Below are positions 7,813-11,995 of a stretch of 11,995 nucleotides of DNA, piece by piece. Every line of letters starts with the position of its first letter. The first letter of the stretch is position 1. Made by a program: the position numbers and the translations under genes. The notes under the pieces were generated by a model, which saw only the letters and a program-made list of their open reading frames with translations, searched no databases and was not told the origin of the DNA. This stretch comes from Candidatus Omnitrophota bacterium. GTDB lineage: Bacteria > Omnitrophota > Gorgyraeia > Gorgyraeales > Gorgyraeaceae. The stretch lies in contig JABMRA010000118.1 of assembly GCA_013202925.1 (NCBI GenBank), positions 1 to 11,995 of the forward strand, written 5' to 3'.

Positions 7813-8877
7813 ATGTTTGAAAAACTTGATGCCCTATTGAAAAGATACGAAGAGATCCAGCATCTCCTGGCAGACAACGAGATAGCCTCTGATATGGGTA
7901 AGTGCCATAAACTCGCAAAGGAACTCTCTTCGCTCGAAGGCCATGTAAGGAAATACAAGGAGTACAAGGGAATATGCGCCGAGATAGAGGACGTCGAGAA
8001 GCTGTTAAAAAAGGAGTCGCATTTAGAACTCATTGAAATGGCAGAGAAGGAGGCCGGGGATCTGGAGGCCAGGAGAAAAGGCATAGAAAGAGAGCTGGAA
8101 GAAATCGTGCTTGAGCAGGACGTGGACGCCGCCAGGGACGTCATAATGGAGATAAGGGCCGGCACAGGCGGCGCAGAGGCGAGTTTGTTTGCAGGGGACC
8201 TGTTCCGGATGTATTCCAAATATGCCGCAAGACAGGGCTGGCGGATAGATATAATGGACAGCCACATCGCAGAGGTGGGGGGATTCAAGGAAATAATATT
8301 CAGCGTAAAAGGAAAAAACGTATACAAAAACTTGAAGTATGAAAAGGGCGCGCACAGGGTGCAGCGCGTGCCTGTTACGGAATCTTCCGGCAGGATACAC
8401 ACGTCTGCTGTAACCGTTGCCGTGCTTCCAGAAGCAGGGGACGTGGATGTCGAGATAAATCCCCAGGACCTGAGGATAGACACGTATCGCTCCAGCGGCG
8501 CAGGCGGCCAGCACGTAAACGTTACGGATTCCGCGGTGAGGATCACGCATTTGCCCACAGGCATCATAGTGCAGTGCCAGAACGAACGTTCGCAGCATAA
8601 AAACAAGGCCTCAGCAATGAAGGTCCTGAAGGCCAGGATCCTGGAGGGCCTGCGGAAACAGCAGCACAAAAAGACCGCAAGTGACAGAAAGAGCCAGGTC
8701 GGAAGCGGCGACCGCAGCGAAAAGATACGCACATACAATTTCCCTGACAGGCGCATAACCGATCACAGGATAGGGTTTACCGTCCATAAGCTGGACAGGG
8801 CAATGGAGGGCGAAATAGACGAGATCATCGAGGCATTGGCGCAGGCAGAAAGAAAGCTCAAGCTTGGACACAAGTAA
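7813..8877 (+). CDS. prfA: peptide chain release factor 1
   Basis: This factor recognises UAA and UAG in the ribosomal A site and triggers peptide release. I chose the ATG at 7813 (354 residues) over the GTG at 7807 because CGGAG (7803-7807) is spaced for 7813 and the product then starts [15 protein letters not shown] as in the family. An N-terminal coiled-coil domain spans about 1-100. The stop-codon reading tripeptide is PVT (187-189), the PxT form of RF1, where RF2 would have SPF. The peptidyl-transferase motif is GGQ at 231-233, within [10 protein letters not shown]. The Gln would be methylated by the product of the next gene. RDRK-like and RTYNFPD stretches close the catalytic domain. 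Length is normal. Confidence 0.97.
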   Translation: MFEKLDALLKRYEEIQHLLADNEIASDMGKCHKLAKELSSLEGHVRKYKEYKGICAEIEDVEKLLKKESHLELIEMAEKEAGDLEARRKGIERELEEIVLEQDVDAARDVIMEIRAGTGGAEASLFAGDLFRMYSKYAARQGWRIDIMDSHIAEVGGFKEIIFSVKGKNVYKNLKYEKGAHRVQRVPVTESSGRIHTSAVTVAVLPEAGDVDVEINPQDLRIDTYRSSGAGGQHVNVTDSAVRITHLPTGIIVQCQNERSQHKNKASAMKVLKARILEGLRKQQHKKTASDRKSQVGSGDRSEKIRTYNFPDRRITDHRIGFTVHKLDRAMEGEIDEIIEALAQAERKLKLGHK

Positions 8878-8897
8878 TTTAAACTTAGGGAGTATGT

Positions 8898-9581
8898 ATG
8901 CAGAGATTTGAGGAACCGTTACAATACATAGCTGGCCGCGAGCAGTTTATGGGGCTGGATTTTATTGTGAACAAGGACGTACTTATCCCGCGGCCTGAAA
9001 CTGAGATCCTGGTCAATGAGGTTTTGGATTTACTATCCGCTACCCGCTATACGCTATACGCTAGTCCAAAGATACTCGATCTATGCACGGGCAGCGGCAA
9101 CATTGCTATCAGCCTGGCGAAGATGATCGAGGGCGCCCAGATCATTGCCACGGATATATCAGTGTCTGCGCTGGACACAGCCCGAAAAAACGCCTCTATC
9201 CACGGCGTTGACAAACAGATAGAATTTTACCAGGGCGATCTTTTTCAGGCTTTACCCGTTGATAAAAGATATAAATTTGATATAATAGTGTGCAACCCGC
9301 CGTATGTAAAAAGGGCAGATATAGACTTTTTACAGGAAGAGGTAAGGTGCGAGCCGCATCATGCCCTGGACGGAGGCATTGACGGCCTGGATTTTTACAG
9401 GCGGCTTGCGGAGACGGCCCAGGATTTTTTAGCGCCGGGCGGTTCTTTATTTTTGGAGATGGGTTTTGACCAGGCGCAGGATGTGGCGAATATTTTTAAT
9501 TCAAAACGGGCCTTTAAGATCAAAAAGATCAAGGAAGATCTTGCAGGCATAGACAGGGTGGTATGGATAAGTTTATCGTAG
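8898..9581 (+). CDS. prmC: release factor glutamine methyltransferase, short form
   Basis: This S-adenosylmethionine-dependent enzyme methylates the Gln of the GGQ motif in release factors, which raises release efficiency. Its substrate RF1 is encoded 20 bases upstream. The catalytic domain is complete: PLQYIAGREQFMGLDF (7-22), LIPRPETEILV (29-39), SAM loop DLCTGSGNIAI (61-71), ATDIS (84-88) and the signature NPPYV (133-137). At 227 residues it is about 50 shorter than E. coli PrmC (277): the N-terminal helical domain before EPLQYI is absent and cannot lie upstream, because prfA ends at 8877. AGGGAG at 8887-8892 supports the ATG at 8898. Residues 46-57 are encoded by a heptamer array and form an extra loop before the SAM motif. 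It overlaps murA by 19 bases. Confidence 0.93.
   Translation: MQRFEEPLQYIAGREQFMGLDFIVNKDVLIPRPETEILVNEVLDLLSATRYTLYASPKILDLCTGSGNIAISLAKMIEGAQIIATDISVSALDTARKNASIHGVDKQIEFYQGDLFQALPVDKRYKFDIIVCNPPYVKRADIDFLQEEVRCEPHHALDGGIDGLDFYRRLAETAQDFLAPGGSLFLEMGFDQAQDVANIFNSKRAFKIKKIKEDLAGIDRVVWISLS
9033..9067 (+). repeat. tandem heptamers (CTANNCG) within prmC
   Basis: Units start at 9033, 9040, 9047, 9054 and 9061. The first four are CTATCCG, CTACCCG, CTATACG, CTATACG; the fifth, CTAGTCC, has decayed. They encode LSATRYTLYASP in a variable loop between the PRPETE region and the SAM-binding motif. The period is the same as that of the polA array but the sequence is unrelated. Confidence 0.8.
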
Positions 9582-10831
9582 AAGGCGGACCAAAATTAAA
9601 AGGCACAGTGGAGCTGAGCGGCTCTAAGAACTCAGCGCTTCCCATACTGGCCGCGACCCTCTTAACAGACGGCAAGTGTGTAATAAAAAACGTGCCGCCG
9701 CTAAGTGATGTCTATACGATGCTCAAGATCATGCGGGTCCTGGGCGTCAGGGTCAATATGGAAGACGGCGTGGTGACAGCGGAGCCGCGCGGCTATTCAG
9801 GCTGCACAGCACCGTATAAACTTGTGAAGACGATGAGGGCGTCTGTGTGTGTGCTCGGGCCGTTATTGGCCAAATTGAAACGCGCAGAGGTCTCTATGCC
9901 GGGCGGTTGCGTCATCGGCCCCAGGCCTATCAATCTACACATAAAGGGATTGAGTGCGATTGGCGCAGACATAAAGATCGAGCATGGTTATATTGTCGCA
10001 GCCGCAAAACAGTTAAAAGGCAGCCGTGTTTATCTGGGCGGAAAATTCGGTTCGAGTGTTTTGGCAACAGCCAACCTCATCATGGCCGCGACGCTCGCAA
10101 AAGGCAGGACCGTGATCGAAGGCGCTGCCTGTGAGCCTGAGATCCATGACCTGGTAAGTTTTCTTATAAAGATGGGCGCGAAGATAAAAGGGCACGGCAC
10201 GCCTATCATAGAAATAGACGGCGTCAAGTCGCTTCACGGCGCTGAGCATTCTGTTATTTACGACAGGATCGAGGCAGGCACGTTTATGATAGCGGCCGCC
10301 ATTACCGGAGGCGACATTGTAATAAGACACGCCAATATAAACTATCTAGGCGCTATCATAGATGAACTGCAGAGCGCAGGGGTTAAGATCACCTCTCTAA
10401 AGGACGGCCTGCGTGTAAGAAAGACGCGCTCGTTGAAACCAGTGGATGTTACGACGCTTGCCTATCCTGGTTTTCCCACTGATATGCAGGCGCAGATGAT
10501 GGCGCTTATGGGCGTCACAAAAGGCATAAGCGTGATCACAGAAAAGATATATCCGGAACGTTTCATGCATGTAAGCGAACTCGCAAGGATGGGCGCCCAG
10601 ATTATTCTCGAAGGCTCGAACGCAATAGTCAAGGGCGTGACGCGGCTCAGCGGAGCGCCTGTCATGGCTTCGGATCTGCGGGCCAGCGCAGCATTGGTGC
10701 TTGCGGGATTGGTTGCAAAAGGCCGGACAGAGATAACCAGGATATATCACCTGGACCGCGGCTACCACAGTATTGAGGAAAAGCTGGTAAGGTTAGGCGC
10801 GAGGATAAGGCGCGAAAAATCAGAAGAATGA
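9563..10831 (+). CDS. murA: UDP-N-acetylglucosamine 1-carboxyvinyltransferase
   Basis: This enzyme transfers enolpyruvate from PEP to UDP-GlcNAc, the first committed step of peptidoglycan synthesis, in the cytosol. The 422-residue length is standard. Visible family residues are the KN pair (K22, N23) in LSGSKNSALP, R92 in TMRAS, the active-site loop MPGGCVIGPRP with Cys116, D307 in GFPTDMQAQ and R399 in HLDRGYHSIEEKL. Cys116 is the residue alkylated by fosfomycin; lineages with natural resistance carry Asp there, so this enzyme should be sensitive. It is a single two-domain inside-out barrel with no truncation. The ATG lies within the last codons of prmC, with a weak AGGGTGG (9555-9561) ahead, so translation is probably coupled. 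A repeat-filled gap follows. Confidence 0.97.
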   Translation: MDKFIVEGGPKLKGTVELSGSKNSALPILAATLLTDGKCVIKNVPPLSDVYTMLKIMRVLGVRVNMEDGVVTAEPRGYSGCTAPYKLVKTMRASVCVLGPLLAKLKRAEVSMPGGCVIGPRPINLHIKGLSAIGADIKIEHGYIVAAAKQLKGSRVYLGGKFGSSVLATANLIMAATLAKGRTVIEGAACEPEIHDLVSFLIKMGAKIKGHGTPIIEIDGVKSLHGAEHSVIYDRIEAGTFMIAAAITGGDIVIRHANINYLGAIIDELQSAGVKITSLKDGLRVRKTRSLKPVDVTTLAYPGFPTDMQAQMMALMGVTKGISVITEKIYPERFMHVSELARMGAQIILEGSNAIVKGVTRLSGAPVMASDLRASAALVLAGLVAKGRTEITRIYHLDRGYHSIEEKLVRLGARIRREKSEE

Positions 10832-10850
10832 ATTCAGGATTAGACACATT

Positions 10851-10908
10851 GTTAGTGAAAAGTGTGAAGTGTAAAGTAACTTTTCACCTTTCACTTTACA
10901 CATTTAAC
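10851..10908. repeat. inverted array of heptamers between murA and rpsP
   Basis: On the left, heptamers starting at 10855, 10862 and 10869 read GTGAAAA, GTGTGAA, GTGTAAA. On the right, units starting at 10881, 10888, 10895 and 10902 are TTTTCAC, CTTTCAC, TTTACAC and ATTTAAC, the reverse-complement type. The arms 10862-10876 and 10888-10901 can form a 14-bp hairpin with one bulge and one G-T pair, and GTTA (10851-10854) can pair with TAAC (10905-10908). It lacks a T run after the stem, so a terminator role is doubtful. It could work as an mRNA processing or stability structure ahead of rpsP. Confidence 0.75.
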
Positions 10909-10935
10909 TAGCGTTGTTATCAAGAGGAGGAGAAC

Positions 10936-11178
10936 ATGGGTGTAAGGATAAGGTTGAAAAGATTTGGCACGAAAAAAAAGCCGCACCGCAGGATAGTCGT
11001 GTGCGATAAGAGACGTGCCAGGGACGGCAAGACGATAGAGGAGATCGGTTACTACGACCCGTCAAAGACGCCGCCTGTCATGGTGGTGGATAAGGAAAGG
11101 GCCAGATACTGGCTGTCCAATGGCGCAACGCCCTCTGAAATAGTAAAGACGCTGCTTAAAAAGCAGGGCGTGCTCTAA
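10936..11178 (+). CDS. rpsP: ribosomal protein bS16
   Basis: This 80-residue small-subunit protein binds 16S rRNA and helps 30S assembly. It shows the family start [20 protein letters not shown], the motif [11 protein letters not shown] (36-46) and the end motif [15 protein letters not shown] (57-71). A very strong ribosome site, AGGAGGAG (10925-10932), fits high expression. It stands 104 bases after murA and 10 bases before trmD. In many bacteria rimM lies between rpsP and trmD, but here there is no room for it. Confidence 0.97.
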   Translation: MGVRIRLKRFGTKKKPHRRIVVCDKRRARDGKTIEEIGYYDPSKTPPVMVVDKERARYWLSNGATPSEIVKTLLKKQGVL

Positions 11179-11188
11179 TTTTTCTTTT

Positions 11189-11875
11189 ATGCTAATAGAT
11201 GTCTTGACGATATTCCCAAATATGTTCGACGCTGTGCTGGGCGAGTCCATAATAAAAAGGGCCCGGGAAAAAGGCGTTGTCAAAATAAACATCATAGACC
11301 TCAGGGCCTTTTCAAAGGACAGGCACAGGAAGGTGGACGACAAGCCGTTCGGCGGCGGTCCTGGCATGGTCATGAGCATCGAGCCGTTTTTTGAGGCGGT
11401 TAATTACATAAGAAAAAAGACCAAACAGCAGAGGTTAAAGACGAGGGTCGTGCTTATGAGCCCTACGGGCAGCACCTTTAGCCACGCCCTGGCGAAAAAG
11501 TTAGCCGGCTGCGAGCACATGCTCATCCTGTGCGGGCATTATGAAGGTATTGATGAGAGGGTGAGGAAAAATCTGGTGGACGAAGAGATCTCAATAGGTG
11601 ATTTTGTTTTGACAGGCGGGGAACTTGCGGCAATGGTGGTTACGGATGCTGTCGTGCGGCTTTTGCCCGGCGCCCTGGGCAATGAGGCATCCGCCTCAGA
11701 CGAATCTTTTTCAAACGGCCTGCTGGAGCACCCGCATTACACCCGGCCGGCTGATTACAAAGGCATGAAGGTCCCGGAGGTGCTTTTATCCGGAGACCAT
11801 GACAGGATAAAGGACTGGCGGAAGAAGGAGTCAGTAAAGACGACGAGAAAAAAGAGGCCGGATCTATTTAAGTGA
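11189..11875 (+). CDS. trmD: tRNA (guanine-37-N1)-methyltransferase
   Basis: This SPOUT-class enzyme makes m1G37 next to the anticodon, using S-adenosylmethionine, and so prevents +1 frameshifting. The 228-residue protein has MLIDVLTIFPNMFDAVL at the start, DDKPFGGGPGMVM (50-62), LMSPTGSTFSHALA (89-102), the trefoil-knot cofactor loop LCGHYEGIDERV (114-125) and SIGDFVLTGGELAAMV (135-150). D153 of TDAV matches the catalytic Asp169 of E. coli. LLEHPHYTRP is the conserved tRNA-contact stretch. Length is near normal. The 10-base gap after rpsP is T-rich and has no Shine-Dalgarno, so expression probably depends on ribosomes finishing rpsP, which would keep TrmD far below bS16 level. rplS usually follows in this cluster, and the window ends before it could start. 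Confidence 0.97.
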   Translation: MLIDVLTIFPNMFDAVLGESIIKRAREKGVVKINIIDLRAFSKDRHRKVDDKPFGGGPGMVMSIEPFFEAVNYIRKKTKQQRLKTRVVLMSPTGSTFSHALAKKLAGCEHMLILCGHYEGIDERVRKNLVDEEISIGDFVLTGGELAAMVVTDAVVRLLPGALGNEASASDESFSNGLLEHPHYTRPADYKGMKVPEVLLSGDHDRIKDWRKKESVKTTRKKRPDLFK

Positions 11876-11879
11876 GGAC

Positions 11880-11914
11880 ATGACTTACGAAAATCAGAGA
11901 TTTTCGTAAGTCAT
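11880..11914. terminator. perfect 16-bp palindrome just after trmD
   Basis: Arms 11880-11895 and 11899-11914 are exact reverse complements with a 3-base loop. The stem starts four bases after the trmD stop codon. No T run follows, so intrinsic termination is uncertain; it may instead be a dispersed palindrome or 3'-end stabiliser. TAAGTCN occurs twice in a row at 11907-11920, a trace of 7-base periodicity. Confidence 0.5.
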
Positions 11915-11926
11915 AAGTCCGAACTT

Positions 11927-11985
11927 ACCCCCACTGTTTCGTTTTGTTTCGCTTCGCTCAAAAAACGAAACAAAACGGTGGGGGT
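11927..11985. terminator. long imperfect hairpin downstream of trmD
   Basis: ACCCCCAC (11927-11934) pairs with GTGGGGGT (11978-11985). An inner stem of 11 bp joins 11941-11951 to 11966-11976, with a 6-versus-1 base internal loop between the two stems and a 14-base apical loop. The structure is strong and could stop transcription or insulate what follows, but only TT follows it. No gene is visible from 11876 to the window end. Confidence 0.5.
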
Positions 11986-11995
11986 TCAATTCGCA

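Noticed and set aside
7437..8756. A 439-codon open frame on the minus strand
   Set aside because: It lies opposite prfA, rpmE and the end of rho, all of which match known families through their whole length; its translation is low-complexity Ser/Leu-rich text typical of antisense shadow.

Overview
This window is an ordinary bacterial chromosome segment. Every convincing gene is on the + strand. It holds a dense housekeeping block (polA, coaE, rho, rpmE, prfA, prmC, murA, rpsP, trmD) preceded by two exported-protein genes that I can describe but not name. Signal peptides, a beta-propeller protein and a tentative C-terminal outer-membrane sorting signal at the left edge point to a Gram-negative-type envelope. 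The gene order, the protein style and the short repeats resemble genomes of candidate phylum Omnitrophota (OP3). That placement is recalled and inferred, and the sequence alone does not prove it.

Layout. Bases 1-181: the possible last codons of an upstream gene, a perfect 19-bp hairpin, then a sigma70-like promoter. Bases 182-1696: an exported YCF48/BNR-type propeller protein with an unfamiliar C-terminal domain. Bases 1697-1741: a second copy of the same palindrome. Bases 1800-2918: an exported TPR protein with a very basic linker. Bases 2985-10831: a tight run of polA, coaE, rho, rpmE, prfA, prmC and murA, with gaps of 12-66 bases or overlaps (coaE/rho by 29, prmC/murA by 19), probably one or two transcripts. 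Bases 10832-10935: a non-coding gap filled by an inverted array of heptamers. Bases 10936-11875: rpsP and trmD without rimM between them. Bases 11880-11985: two hairpins, probably ending the transcript.

The block mixes DNA repair and replication (PolA), coenzyme A synthesis (CoaE), transcription termination (Rho), translation (bL31, RF1, the RF-modifying methyltransferase PrmC, bS16, the tRNA methyltransferase TrmD) and peptidoglycan precursor synthesis (MurA). PrfA and PrmC are enzyme and substrate encoded side by side.

I found no CRISPR array, transposase, toxin-antitoxin pair, defence island or RNA gene, and no new multi-gene system. The most interesting signal is a set of short repeats with a shared 7-base period but different sequences: CAAGNNA inside polA, CTANNCG inside prmC, GTGNAAN arranged as an inverted array between murA and rpsP, and related TAAAG-containing palindromes around the first gene. 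They look like a dispersed heptamer-repeat family that enters both intergenic DNA and coding loops. Also notable are a PrmC lacking the usual N-terminal domain and a Rho whose P-loop lysine is replaced by tyrosine.
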